A stretch of DNA of 64,000 nt from Paenibacillus castaneae. GTDB lineage: Bacteria > Bacillota > Bacilli > Paenibacillales > Paenibacillaceae. The stretch spans positions 2,618,290-2,682,289 of the forward strand of contig NZ_KZ614144.1 of NCBI RefSeq assembly GCF_002884445.1, written 5' to 3'. Made by a program: the position numbers and the translations under genes. Positions 51,134 to 59,821 of the stretch are shown in pieces; within the stretch, counting starts at the first letter, position 1; each line of letters opens with the position of its first letter. Under the pieces are notes generated by a model. That model was not told where the DNA came from. It did no database searches and was given only the letters and a program-made list of their open reading frames with translations.

Positions 51134-51823
51134 TTAGGAAATATACGGTTTATATTTTTTTGTATATGCAACTAATTTGCAATTGGACATATATACTTTT
51201 GTGCTTTTCTTTTGCGTATGGGAGTTGACGTTTTTTCTCCGTATGCACACATAATTTTTTTTGGAAACGGAATAAACTTTAGCGCCTTTTCTGACGCATC
51301 TCGTAATCCAATCCGAATCGCTGCCTGCAAACCGATTCTCAGAAAATTTCACTCGTCGCCATAAAGATTTTCTGAAAAGGAGGGTTCCACCTTTCACGGA
51401 TCGGCGGTACTTATTTTCAGCTCCTGCTCGAAATATCATGAGAGCCTTCGTTTCTTCGAAATAGATGAAAGCAGTAGTTTTACCAACGATAGATGCTTTG
51501 CGTCTTCTAAGCGCGTTGATAGATTCCTTTAAGTAATGAGCTCCATAATAGTCGTCATCATCGAATTTGGTAATGATGCCTTCTTTTGCTTTGGCAATAG
51601 CAAAGTTCAAGCATTTTCCTAGTTTATAATACTCTGGAACCTTATAAACTCGTACCTTTCCACCGGGATACTTTTTAGCTCTTTTTCTCCATATATTTAT
51701 ATCCATATCATTTTTATTCAAAATAATAATCATCTCTTTATTTTTCCAAGTCTGCCTATCAAAATTATTGAATACCTGATTCATATAAGTTTGCCTCATC
51801 GTACAAGCGATAATGGTTACCAT
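51134..51823 (-). CDS. Family-2-type glycosyltransferase B
   Basis: 229 residues, paralogue of the gene at 50318. DxD-like FDDDDYYGAHYLKES near residue 93; further SENRFAGSDSDWITRCV. It lacks about 25 C-terminal residues of the paralogue and is strongly basic (many Lys). Start at 51823 just before AGGAGGTC. 27 bases after the GT4 gene. AT-rich compared with the core genes, consistent with acquisition. Confidence 0.85.
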   Translation of the reverse strand: MVTIIACTMRQTYMNQVFNNFDRQTWKNKEMIIILNKNDMDINIWRKRAKKYPGGKVRVYKVPEYYKLGKCLNFAIAKAKEGIITKFDDDDYYGAHYLKESINALRRRKASIVGKTTAFIYFEETKALMIFRAGAENKYRRSVKGGTLLFRKSLWRRVKFSENRFAGSDSDWITRCVRKGAKVYSVSKKNYVCIRRKNVNSHTQKKSTKVYMSNCKLVAYTKKYKPYIS

Positions 51824-51850
51824 CCGAATGACCTCCTCATCTTTGTCCGT

Positions 51851-52840
51851 TTAGGACTTATTCAAATTCCATTTGGAATTTTTTTTGATTTTATATTTTT
51901 TTCCCTTTATTATTTTCCGGTACAGCTGTAAAAAACGATTTGTCAGGACACGATCAGAAAAATTAGCTTTAACGTATTGACGGCATCTATTGGCAGATGG
52001 AAAGTTTTTTCTTGTTTTAATTTTTGCTATCATTTCCTTCGTATTTCTGCATAATAACTGCGGCATACCTTTCAAAACCTCCGGTACAGCTCCTTTCTTG
52101 AAGCCAAGAACAGGCGTTCCGCTTGCCAATGCTTCAATCAATACGAGACCGAATGGCTCATCCCAAGTCGAAGTGAAGAGCACGCAGCTTGCATTAGCAA
52201 GCAGATTTAATTTTCTCTTTCCACCGACCGGTCCTACATATCGAATCTGTTTATTTAAATGAGGCTTAATCTTAGAATTGAAATAGTTCATATCTTGAAT
52301 ATTGCCTGCAATAATGAGATTTTTGCCTGTTTTTTTTGCAACTTCTATCGCCAGATGTACGCCTTTTTGCTCGATAATTCTGCCCAGAAATAGAAGATAA
52401 CCGTCTTTCTTTTTCCTGAAAATATAATCCTCGACTCGTATGCCGTTATACACATAATAGCCTCTGCTTTTTCCGTATTTTCTTAAGATGGATTTGCTTA
52501 CATATACAGGGATTTGCACGCCGGTCACGCCTTTTGAATGAGAACTCCTAATGGTTGGAATCGGCGGATTAGCCTTCGCCACGATACCGTAATGATCATG
52601 TATGATATCGACTTTGCCAGGCATATTTTTTCGGATAAATGCTAGCTGTTGTTTAGGGTTATTTGTAGTATATTCAAACGTTTTGGTAGCACCGGATCGG
52701 GAGCCTTTCTTCGCAAATAAAAAGACCTTGTGACCACGTCGCACTAATTCCTTGGTCAAATAATAGACTTCTCGCTGTGTACCGCCATAGTCGAGTGGAG
52801 GTACGGGTATCGTATTGGTAGATATCTGTACAATTCTCAA
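51851..52840 (-). CDS. GT4-family (GT-B fold) glycosyltransferase
   Basis: 330 residues from TTG 52840, with AAAGGAGTG just upstream; the longer upstream frame is not used. N-terminal PPLDYGGTQREVYYLTKELVRRGHKVFLF and C-terminal EPFGLVLIEALASGTPVLGF, the E-x7-E nucleotide-sugar signature of GT4. The Lys-rich tail is very basic. First gene of the minus-strand glycosyltransferase operon and divergent from the nucleotidylyltransferase gene at 53028. Confidence 0.88.
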   Translation of the reverse strand: MRIVQISTNTIPVPPLDYGGTQREVYYLTKELVRRGHKVFLFAKKGSRSGATKTFEYTTNNPKQQLAFIRKNMPGKVDIIHDHYGIVAKANPPIPTIRSSHSKGVTGVQIPVYVSKSILRKYGKSRGYYVYNGIRVEDYIFRKKKDGYLLFLGRIIEQKGVHLAIEVAKKTGKNLIIAGNIQDMNYFNSKIKPHLNKQIRYVGPVGGKRKLNLLANASCVLFTSTWDEPFGLVLIEALASGTPVLGFKKGAVPEVLKGMPQLLCRNTKEMIAKIKTRKNFPSANRCRQYVKANFSDRVLTNRFLQLYRKIIKGKKYKIKKNSKWNLNKS

Positions 52841-53027
52841 AGCAAAACACTCCTTTAGCAGCTTTCTATTGGAATTCCTTGTTAACATATGAACACGATT
52901 TGGATAGTGGAACGGCATTTTTGCTCTATTTTTATTTGTATGAATAGATAATAGATTGGTTAGCCCGCACCAATATGGAATCATTTTAATAGATTAAACA
53001 ATATTGATATTTTAGGGGGGATATGAA

Positions 53028-54020
53028 TTGAAAGGACTTATTCTTTGTGCAGGAAGAGGGACACGGTTGTATCCCATTACAATCAATCACCCCAAAACCC
53101 TCATACCAGTAGCCAACATTCCGATCTTGCAGTCCTGTATTGAGAAATTAATCGAGCAGGGTATCTATGAAATTGGAATTGTCCTTCATCCATCTCAAGA
53201 AACCGTAATTAAAGCTAAATTTGAAGCGGGAGAATCATGGGGGGCGACCCTCACTTATATTTATCAAACGGAAGCGAAGGGCATTTCAGATGCGGCAAAG
53301 CAAGCACGGGATTATATCGGTGAGGAAGCATTTCTATTATTGCTTGGTGATAATCTCATTTCTGAGTCATTATCGGAATTGAAAAGGGATGTTGAAGAGA
53401 GGGGGAGCTGCGCATCTCTTCTGCTAGCGGAGGTTGCAAATCCTCGCGATTATGGAGTAGCGAAGGTATCGGACGGCCGAATTGTTGAATTAGTAGAAAA
53501 GCCTCAGAATCCCATCTCAAATCTCGCAGTGCTGGGAGCGTATGCGTTCAAACCGACGGTCTTTGAGGCCATTTCCTCAATCGCGCCATCAGCTAGAGGA
53601 GAATATGAAATTACGGATGCTATTCAATGGCTAATTGATCATAACTGCGCCGTCACGTATCACATAACTGAGAAATTAAATATGGATGTAGGCACTATGG
53701 AAAGATGGCTGGAAGCCAATCAAATGATGCTTGACGAATTGGAATCCGATGAGATGATTCATGAATCTGCCATTTTGCACAATTGTACAATTGTTGAACC
53801 GATTTCCATCGACAAAGGATGCGTGCTGAAAGATTGCGTAATCGGCCCATACGTGTCCATTAGCGCGGATTCGTACATTGATCACTGCAAAATCGAAAAC
53901 AGCATCCTTCTGAGCGGCGTTCACTTAAAGCATATTTCTTATTTATTGAAAAATACGATAATTGGCATTAATTCCGTTCTGGCAGGCATTAAAGAAAATG
54001 GGGAGGGGAGTGACCAGTGA
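53028..54020 (+). CDS. Sugar-phosphate nucleotidylyltransferase (RmlA-like)
   Basis: 330 residues from TTG 53028 behind GGGGGG; a nearby ATG runs into a stop at once. N-terminal nucleotidyl domain with LILCAGRGTRLYPIT and the pyrophosphate Lys in PKTLIPV, LLLGDNLI, and VEKPQNPIS; a C-terminal left-handed beta-helix follows (about 245-320). Closest to long RmlA/glucose-1-phosphate thymidylyltransferases. Makes an activated sugar, probably dTDP- or UDP-glucose, for the glycosyltransferases. Overlaps ugd by GTGA. Confidence 0.88.
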   Translation: MKGLILCAGRGTRLYPITINHPKTLIPVANIPILQSCIEKLIEQGIYEIGIVLHPSQETVIKAKFEAGESWGATLTYIYQTEAKGISDAAKQARDYIGEEAFLLLLGDNLISESLSELKRDVEERGSCASLLLAEVANPRDYGVAKVSDGRIVELVEKPQNPISNLAVLGAYAFKPTVFEAISSIAPSARGEYEITDAIQWLIDHNCAVTYHITEKLNMDVGTMERWLEANQMMLDELESDEMIHESAILHNCTIVEPISIDKGCVLKDCVIGPYVSISADSYIDHCKIENSILLSGVHLKHISYLLKNTIIGINSVLAGIKENGEGSDQ

Positions 54021-55309
54021 ATATTTTAGTAATAGGCACAGGATATGTGGGAACGACCACTGCTATCGTATTCGCTGAGCTCGGATGGCATGTGACAGGT
54101 CTTGATACAGATGCTCAAAAGATTGATCAGCTTAAGCAGGGCAAATTGTATTTCTACGAACCGGGTTTAGAAGAGCTGCTGAACAAACATTTACAATCGC
54201 ACCAAATGGGTTTCACGACGGACAAAGTAAAAGCTATTCAAGAAAATGACGTCATTTTCATATGCGTGGGTACACCATCTCATGCCGATGGCAGCGCGGA
54301 TTTGAAGTATATTAAGCAGGTGACGGAAGATATAGGGCAAATAATGAATGGTTACAAGTTAGTCATAACGAAGAGCACTGTTCCTGTAGGAACACAGGAG
54401 CAGGTTGTCGCTTGGATACAAGCTGCACAGCTGAAATCACATCCTTTCGACACAGCTTCCAACCCTGAGTTTTTGCGAGAAGGAAAAGCCTTACAGGATG
54501 CCATGAATCCGGACCGTATTGTCATCGGTTCTAATAGTGATCGAGCAACGAATATGATCCAAACTCTGTATCAATCGGTAAAGTGTCCTATTATCGTAAC
54601 CACACCGAAGACTGCAGAAATGATCAAATACGCTTCCAACGCATTTCTAGCAACCAAAATTTCATATATGAACGAGTTAGCTAGACTATGCGATCCGCTT
54701 GGCGTTAATATAAAAGAAGTGGCTGAGGGCATGGGTCTCGATCCGAGAATTGGGCTAAGCTTTCTTCAAGCAGGTATTGGCTATGGGGGGTCATGCTTTC
54801 CTAAAGATGTATCCGCATTGATTCAAGCGGCCAAAACAAATCACATCGAGCTTCATGTGCTGGAGAAGGTAGTATACGTAAATCAGACGCAGCATTTGTG
54901 GCTATTAAGCAAAGCACGCGAACGTCTCGGAGATTTAGCAAATAAAAAAATAGCTATATTAGGCTTAGCCTTCAAGCCGGATACGGATGATATACGCGAG
55001 TCTCCGTCGATTCGTTTAATTGAAAGCTTGATCAGCGAGAAGGCCGATGTTTATGTATATGATCCTGTAGCGTCGCTTCCAGCGAATTCTCATTTCAAAT
55101 CAATCAAATGCTGCAAAGATATGGATGAGGCGATAGATGGTGCTGATGCACTATTTCTATGTACAGAATGGTCGGTATTTGAACGCATTGATTGGGCAGA
55201 AATGAAAGCGGCCATGAACCAGCCCAATATATTTGATGGACGAAATGTACTGGATGCTGGTAAAATGAAAGATATCGGATATTTTTATCAAGGAGTAGGT
55301 TATAGTTGA
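54017..55309 (+). CDS. ugd: UDP-glucose 6-dehydrogenase
   Basis: 430 residues. Two-step NAD-dependent oxidation of UDP-glucose to UDP-glucuronate. Rossmann start VIGTGYVGTTTAIVFAELGW, the lysine in MIKYASNAFLATKISYMNEL, and the catalytic Cys in GYGGSCFPKDVSAL. GTG start overlaps the upstream gene. Similar to TuaD/YtcA of Bacillus, which feed teichuronic acid or spore glycan synthesis. A weak terminator follows at 55366. Confidence 0.95.
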   Translation: MNILVIGTGYVGTTTAIVFAELGWHVTGLDTDAQKIDQLKQGKLYFYEPGLEELLNKHLQSHQMGFTTDKVKAIQENDVIFICVGTPSHADGSADLKYIKQVTEDIGQIMNGYKLVITKSTVPVGTQEQVVAWIQAAQLKSHPFDTASNPEFLREGKALQDAMNPDRIVIGSNSDRATNMIQTLYQSVKCPIIVTTPKTAEMIKYASNAFLATKISYMNELARLCDPLGVNIKEVAEGMGLDPRIGLSFLQAGIGYGGSCFPKDVSALIQAAKTNHIELHVLEKVVYVNQTQHLWLLSKARERLGDLANKKIAILGLAFKPDTDDIRESPSIRLIESLISEKADVYVYDPVASLPANSHFKSIKCCKDMDEAIDGADALFLCTEWSVFERIDWAEMKAAMNQPNIFDGRNVLDAGKMKDIGYFYQGVGYS

Positions 55310-55365
55310 CTAGCGTATAAACGATCATAAATATCTATCAGAATCTCCTCGCTTAGCGTGCGAGC

Positions 55366-55388
55366 CACCTTTACAGGTGTTTTTTTTT
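55366..55388 (+). terminator. Weak terminator after ugd
   Basis: CACCT TTAC AGGTG (55366-55379) with a short 5-bp stem, followed by a run of nine T. The remaining sequence to 55593 shows no clear promoter. Confidence 0.55.
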
Positions 55389-55593
55389 GTCATTTAACTA
55401 TTTGTTTTGTAAAAAAATTGTATTTTATCCTTTTGTCGAATGAAGCAGGAATTTGGCCTCGAGACTCGAATTATATGAAGACTCGTATTATTTGAATTTT
55501 TTATGATAAAGACCGCAACTTTTCGTTCTTGGATCGGTACTATACTGTAGAACCGTCCGGGAATAATCCGCAGGTGGAGGAGGTTCGCCTGTC

Positions 55594-56190
55594 ATGACTG
55601 ATTCCCAACTAATACGCGAGATAAAGGATGGCAATGTTGAGCTGTATTCCGAGCTTATGCGGCGTTATCAACGAAAAATATTAGCCTTTATTTATCACAT
55701 GCTAAAGAGTGCGAAGTTAGAGCTTCTAGCGGAAGATATGTGCTCTGAAACATTTTATAAAGCTTACCGTAGCCTTCATTCGTTTCGTGAACTGGACGCT
55801 TCTTTTTCAACATGGCTATATACAATTGCACGTAATACAGTACTTAGTGAGCTTCGCAAGCAAAAAAATGCGCATGTATCGCTCGATGAATCAGGCTTTG
55901 AGCCTGTAGCAGCGTTGGATGCAGTGCCCGAACAGCATTTATTGCGCAAGGAACGAATGGCAATGGTTCGCGAAGCAATCAATAGCTTGCCAGAGAAACA
56001 ACGCTCGGCACTTATTCTTCGGGAATATGACCAGCTGGACTATCAAGAAATTGCAAATATATTAGGGCAAACGGTCAGTTCTGTTAAATCACTGCTATTC
56101 CGAGCAAGAGCAAGCGTAAAGACGCAGCTGGAGCCTTACTTCGGTCAATCGCCGCTGATGGAAGAATTCGAAGGGATGAATACAAGATGA
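55594..56190 (+). CDS. ECF-type RNA polymerase sigma factor
   Basis: 198 residues. Region 2 (about 15-80: RYQRKILAFIYHML, then DMCSETFYKAYRSLHSF, STWLYTIARNTVL) and region 4 (about 135-180: SLPEKQRSALILREYDQLDYQEIANILGQTVSSVKSLLFRAR) of group 4 sigma factors, SigW/SigY-like. Start ATG 55594. Overlaps the zinc-finger gene by 4 bases, so a cognate anti-sigma is encoded in the same message. Target promoters cannot be predicted here; autoregulation is usual. Confidence 0.92.
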   Translation: MTDSQLIREIKDGNVELYSELMRRYQRKILAFIYHMLKSAKLELLAEDMCSETFYKAYRSLHSFRELDASFSTWLYTIARNTVLSELRKQKNAHVSLDESGFEPVAALDAVPEQHLLRKERMAMVREAINSLPEKQRSALILREYDQLDYQEIANILGQTVSSVKSLLFRARASVKTQLEPYFGQSPLMEEFEGMNTR

Positions 56191-56792
56191 ATTGCAACGA
56201 TGCGCAAGAAAAGTTTGGCGAGTATTGGGATTTATCGGAACAGGATGAAGTTCGGAAAGCTATAGACCGCCATTTGTTGGACTGTAAAGACTGTGCTGAT
56301 CAATTCCAGCTCTGGGAGGAAAGCGAAGATATCATTCGTTTCCTATCGGATGAGGCGGAGAGCTTAGGTCCGACAGAGCATGTGAACCGTAATGTGATGG
56401 AGCGCATTTACGCAGAACAAGCATGGCTGATGCCGGTTACGCATAAGAGCTATCATTTCTCAAAGTCCTTTCGCCGAAACATTGCGCTTATCATTGCAGC
56501 TTGTATGGCCATGTTTGCTTGTGCTTTTTTTGTATTCGTCTTTGACAATCAAGAGAGTTCCTCTAAAGCAGAAATTGCACAGCTCTCAGGCTTGATTGAT
56601 ACAGCTAATGCCGCGGGTGACGGGATGGTTATTTCCGCAGGCTTTTATGCTGAAGTGCCGGTTGCTAGTATAAGTGATCCCTTCGTGTTAAAGGTAGTAC
56701 CCGCATTCCCTCAATATTATGTCGCGCTGTCTTTGCTCGGCATCGTAATGGCTTTGCTCATATTGAATTGGCTGTCTCGTACAAAGAATTAG
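56187..56792 (+). CDS. Zinc-finger (zf-HC2) anti-sigma factor
   Basis: 201 residues. Putative anti-sigma zinc finger HLLDCKDC near residues 30-37 (HxxxCxxC). A membrane helix at about 98-116 (IALIIAACMAMFACAFFVF) and a second at the C-terminus (about 177-197) give a two-pass protein with an external loop of about 60 residues. It would hold the sigma factor at the membrane until a signal arrives. Terminator AGCTCC TGCG GGAGCT with T run at 56818. Confidence 0.85.
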   Translation: MNCNDAQEKFGEYWDLSEQDEVRKAIDRHLLDCKDCADQFQLWEESEDIIRFLSDEAESLGPTEHVNRNVMERIYAEQAWLMPVTHKSYHFSKSFRRNIALIIAACMAMFACAFFVFVFDNQESSSKAEIAQLSGLIDTANAAGDGMVISAGFYAEVPVASISDPFVLKVVPAFPQYYVALSLLGIVMALLILNWLSRTKN

Positions 56793-56817
56793 CCTATATA
56801 TACTTCTTATGCTAAGG

Positions 56818-56840
56818 AGCTCCTGCGGGAGCTTTTCTTT
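56818..56840 (+). terminator. Intrinsic terminator after the anti-sigma gene
   Basis: AGCTCC (56818-56823), loop TGCG, GGAGCT (56828-56833), then TTTTCTTT. Confidence 0.75.
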
Positions 56841-56877
56841 CATATAGGAGAAACAAAGAGAAGGGGAGAATACGCTT

Positions 56878-57456
56878 GTGTTAATCGGATTTGTACGTCA
56901 TGGGAAAACAGATTGGAACGCGCAAGGGAAAATACAAGGCCAAACAGACATTCCTCTTAATGAAGAAGGAATCAATCAAGCCATGGCTTTAGCTGATCGG
57001 CTGACTGGAGAAGTGCGTATATGGGATGCAGTTGTATCAAGTGATCTTAAGCGCGCTTATTCAACAGCTCAAATCATAGCTGAGAAACTTGGCATTCCGT
57101 TATTAGAAGGCGACAAGCGCTTGCGAGAGCGATATTTCGGTGAGGTGGAAGGAACGAAGGAGCAGGAGCGCTATGAACGCTGGGGCAAGGATTGGCGCAA
57201 CGTAGCCTCGGGAGTTGAGAAGGATGCAGATGTAAAAGCAAGGGGCATGCAAGCATTGCTGGAGTGGGAACAGAAGTATCCTGAACGCAATTTGCTCGTT
57301 GTTTCCCATGGCAGTTTTCTTGCCCAGCTGCTCTCTGAGCTTTGTGAGGGGCTGGAGGATCAGCATTTAACCAATTTATCTTATTCTATTCTTGAGCATC
57401 GTGATGGGAAATGGCATCCGCAGCTTTATAATTGCACGAAACATTTAATCAAATAA
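56878..57456 (+). CDS. Histidine phosphatase family protein
   Basis: 192 residues. Phosphoglycerate-mutase-like fold with the catalytic RHG in FVRHGKTDWN and the partner His in VVSHGSFLAQ; Glu in LRERYFGEVEG. Could be a small-molecule phosphatase (CobC/PhoE-type); substrate unassigned. GTG start at 56878 behind AAGGGGAG. A terminator follows. Confidence 0.88.
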   Translation: MLIGFVRHGKTDWNAQGKIQGQTDIPLNEEGINQAMALADRLTGEVRIWDAVVSSDLKRAYSTAQIIAEKLGIPLLEGDKRLRERYFGEVEGTKEQERYERWGKDWRNVASGVEKDADVKARGMQALLEWEQKYPERNLLVVSHGSFLAQLLSELCEGLEDQHLTNLSYSILEHRDGKWHPQLYNCTKHLIK

Positions 57457-57469
57457 ACCGAAAATATAT

Positions 57470-57510
57470 GAGACCATTGACGTCAAATTCGACGTGGGGT
57501 CTCTTTTTTA
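57470..57510 (+). terminator. Intrinsic terminator after the phosphatase gene
   Basis: GAGACC (57470-57475) pairs with GGTCTC (57498-57503), with inner GACGTC-type pairing; six T follow. Confidence 0.8.
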
Positions 57511-57649
57511 TTTATACTCCGCTTCAATTCAGGTTATAAAAATAAAAAAAAATTCCCATAATGAGAATAACTTACGCTAAACAATCGCATATACGCTTAC
57601 GACTGAGTGCCATTCTTATAAGAGCGGGCTCTGCAGAAAGGAGAGAGGT

Positions 57650-58822
57650 ATGAATTTATCGGATATGCTGAGCTATGCGGATATTCAGCAGCTTAGCAGA
57701 ATTGCAGACGTTTACCAATGCGAGTGCAATGGTCACTCCAAGAACGATTTGATACAATCCATTCTCTCTACCGTAAGTCGAAAGGATGTTTTTGAGGCGC
57801 AAATAAGCAGTATGAAGCTGGAGGATCTAAGATTTCTTAATTCTCTGTTGTTTGAGGCTCGCAGCTCCTACAGCTTAGAAGACTTAATCGCGCGGGTTCA
57901 GCAAAGCCGCTTTGGAGAAGAACCAATCAAAGTTGAAACTGAGCAGCCTAAGAAAAACAAACGAACCAAAAAAAAGGCGGAATTGCTTGATAAACCGCTT
58001 AGTCCAAGGGAAATGATAGCGAAATTCAAGCATCAAGGCTGGCTTTTTAACGGATATAGCGGTCCTAATCGCTATTTGTTCCAAGTGCCCAATGATTTAA
58101 AGACGAGATTTCGTGAATCGCTAGCGAAAAGATTTGCATCGGAGCTTCATTATACGGATGAGCCATCTGTATATCGTGATGAACAAATGCTATTGTCTGA
58201 CGATGTTACTCATCTGCTGTATTTCACGAAGCATAATGAGGTTCAGCTGACTGCGGACGGTTCTATGTACAAAAGGTTTACTCTTCAGTTGCTGAGCAGC
58301 TTTGGCGTACAGGAGGAGCTTCCAGCCAAAGGCGCTTGGCGGTTCGGATATGGAAGACATTTCAATCAGTATCCCAACCGTCTCTCGTTCATTTATGATT
58401 TTTGTTATTACACCAAGTACATCAACGAAACTCAGAATTTATTAATGCTTACTTCGGCTGGCGAGGAGCGCGTTATGACTCGGACTGTTGGAGAGTTAGA
58501 GCAAATGTATCGATTCTGGCTAAAGTTGTATAAAGGTCCAATAACGAATCTGCTCTCGCTTGTTCATTGGATAAATGCACTCGCAGTAGATTGGGTAACA
58601 TTGGATTCATTAAGGAATGTGCTGGTCCCTTATATAAAACCCTTCTATTACGATGACGGCAATTCGATTCTTGAGCAGCGAATTATGACGATGATGGTTC
58701 ATCTTGGACTTCTTCGTTTAGGTGAACATCCTTATAAAGGAGCTGTTGTCAAAATGACAAAGGCAGGCAGAGCGGTTATAACGGGTGCAAATCTTGAAGA
58801 TTATAAACCAATCACATTGTAA
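57650..58822 (+). CDS. Unrecognised 390-residue cytoplasmic protein
   Basis: ATG 57650 behind GAAAGGAGAGAGG. I do not recognise the family. The first 60 residues are predicted helical (LSDMLSYADIQQLSRIADVYQ, SAP- or Rho-N-like). A Lys-rich linker (about 100-115, KKNKRTKKKAEL) follows, then a long alpha/beta region with Tyr-rich patches (FIYDFCYYTKYI) and a C-terminal winged-helix-like stretch. No membrane segment. It resembles the N-terminal part of XPB-like helicase-associated proteins only in layout. A DNA- or RNA-binding role is inference. Confidence 0.5.
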   Translation: MNLSDMLSYADIQQLSRIADVYQCECNGHSKNDLIQSILSTVSRKDVFEAQISSMKLEDLRFLNSLLFEARSSYSLEDLIARVQQSRFGEEPIKVETEQPKKNKRTKKKAELLDKPLSPREMIAKFKHQGWLFNGYSGPNRYLFQVPNDLKTRFRESLAKRFASELHYTDEPSVYRDEQMLLSDDVTHLLYFTKHNEVQLTADGSMYKRFTLQLLSSFGVQEELPAKGAWRFGYGRHFNQYPNRLSFIYDFCYYTKYINETQNLLMLTSAGEERVMTRTVGELEQMYRFWLKLYKGPITNLLSLVHWINALAVDWVTLDSLRNVLVPYIKPFYYDDGNSILEQRIMTMMVHLGLLRLGEHPYKGAVVKMTKAGRAVITGANLEDYKPITL

Positions 58823-58866
58823 TAGTATTGAATCCCGCTCTTGGTCAATAAAGAAATATAAGCTAG

Positions 58867-58899
58867 AGTATAAGAATATGGCTTATAGATTCTTATACT
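58867..58899. repeat. Perfect inverted repeat upstream of the carbonic anhydrase-like gene
   Basis: AGTATAAGAAT (58867-58877) and ATTCTTATACT (58889-58899) are exact complements around 11 bases, 25 bases before the start. Operator or 5' UTR hairpin; no T run. Confidence 0.5.
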
Positions 58900-58923
58900 T
58901 GAAACAATAGAGGGAGCGGATGA

Positions 58924-59433
58924 ATGATGTTATTGCCGTATAAGGGAATACTGCCTGTTGTCCACCAAGATGCTTACTTGGCAGAAGGCGTGAAAATCAT
59001 TGGAGACGTTACGATCGGACAGCATAGTTCAGTTTGGTTCAATGCGGTGCTGAGGGGTGATCTTGCGCCGATAAAAATAGGCCAAAGCTGCAATATACAA
59101 GACGGTGTAGTCGGCCATGTCAATACGAATCAGCCTTTGCTATTAGAGGATGAAGTGTCTATTGGGCATGCTGCAATCATACACGGCTGTATGATAGGCA
59201 AGGGCACATTAATTGGAATGGGGGCAATCGTACTTAACGGCGCAGACATTGGTGAATATGCTTTAATAGGAGCCGGTTCGATTGTTACAGAGAATAAAAA
59301 AATACCACCCTATACTCTATCTATCGGTTCACCCGCCAAAGTCGTAAGAGAATTAACGGAGAACGATCTGCAGCGTATGAGAAAGACGATGGAGAGCTAC
59401 GTGACCAAAGGATTAGAATATAGGATCTCTTAA
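58924..59433 (+). CDS. Gamma-carbonic anhydrase family protein (YrdA/CaiE-type)
   Basis: 169 residues of left-handed beta-helix with hexapeptide repeats (VTIGQHSSVWFNAVLRGD, IGKGTLIGMGAIV). Three metal-ligand histidines of the gamma class are at His65, His82 and His87. Whether it is an active carbonic anhydrase or only a metal-binding homologue is not certain. ATG 58924 (58927 is also possible). 7 bases after a 60-bp run that includes an inverted repeat. Confidence 0.85.
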   Translation: MMLLPYKGILPVVHQDAYLAEGVKIIGDVTIGQHSSVWFNAVLRGDLAPIKIGQSCNIQDGVVGHVNTNQPLLLEDEVSIGHAAIIHGCMIGKGTLIGMGAIVLNGADIGEYALIGAGSIVTENKKIPPYTLSIGSPAKVVRELTENDLQRMRKTMESYVTKGLEYRIS

Positions 59434-59455
59434 CGCCGGTTTGGAGGTGTATCCT

Positions 59456-59638
59456 ATGGACAATATGAAAGTAACTTATGAAGCTATGCTAGGTTTGGCT
59501 GCTGAGCTCGTGCTGGATGATGCGGTGCTCAAATTTCAAACGGAACAAATTCATAGCGCAATTGACAAAGCATTGGCTGCAGGTGATGAGGATACGTTTT
59601 ATCGTCTTGCGAAGCAGTTGAATGCATTAAAGGGATAG
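59456..59638 (+). CDS. IDEAL-domain small protein
   Basis: 60 residues from ATG 59456 (GGAGGTGT upstream). The sequence ends in an IDEAL-type helical motif with LVLDDAVLKFQTEQIHSAIDKALAAGDEDTFYRLAKQLN. The domain also ends YpiB of Bacillus subtilis, which lies before ypiF as this gene does; here only the IDEAL part remains. Function unknown, probably a protein-interaction peptide. Confidence 0.75.
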   Translation: MDNMKVTYEAMLGLAAELVLDDAVLKFQTEQIHSAIDKALAAGDEDTFYRLAKQLNALKG

Positions 59639-59821
59639 TGACTTTTGCTGTAGTCTTCGATTAGACGAGTAGATTGAAGCTTTCATGATTAAGCGGCTGG
59701 TTCAGCTATGCTTAAGCTGTGAGAGCTCTTTTTCTGTATATAATGTTTGGCAAGAAGGCGGTTTGGAGTTAACATAGAAATAATGTAAATGGTCATCATG
59801 CTAAGGAGTTGGATATGAAGA

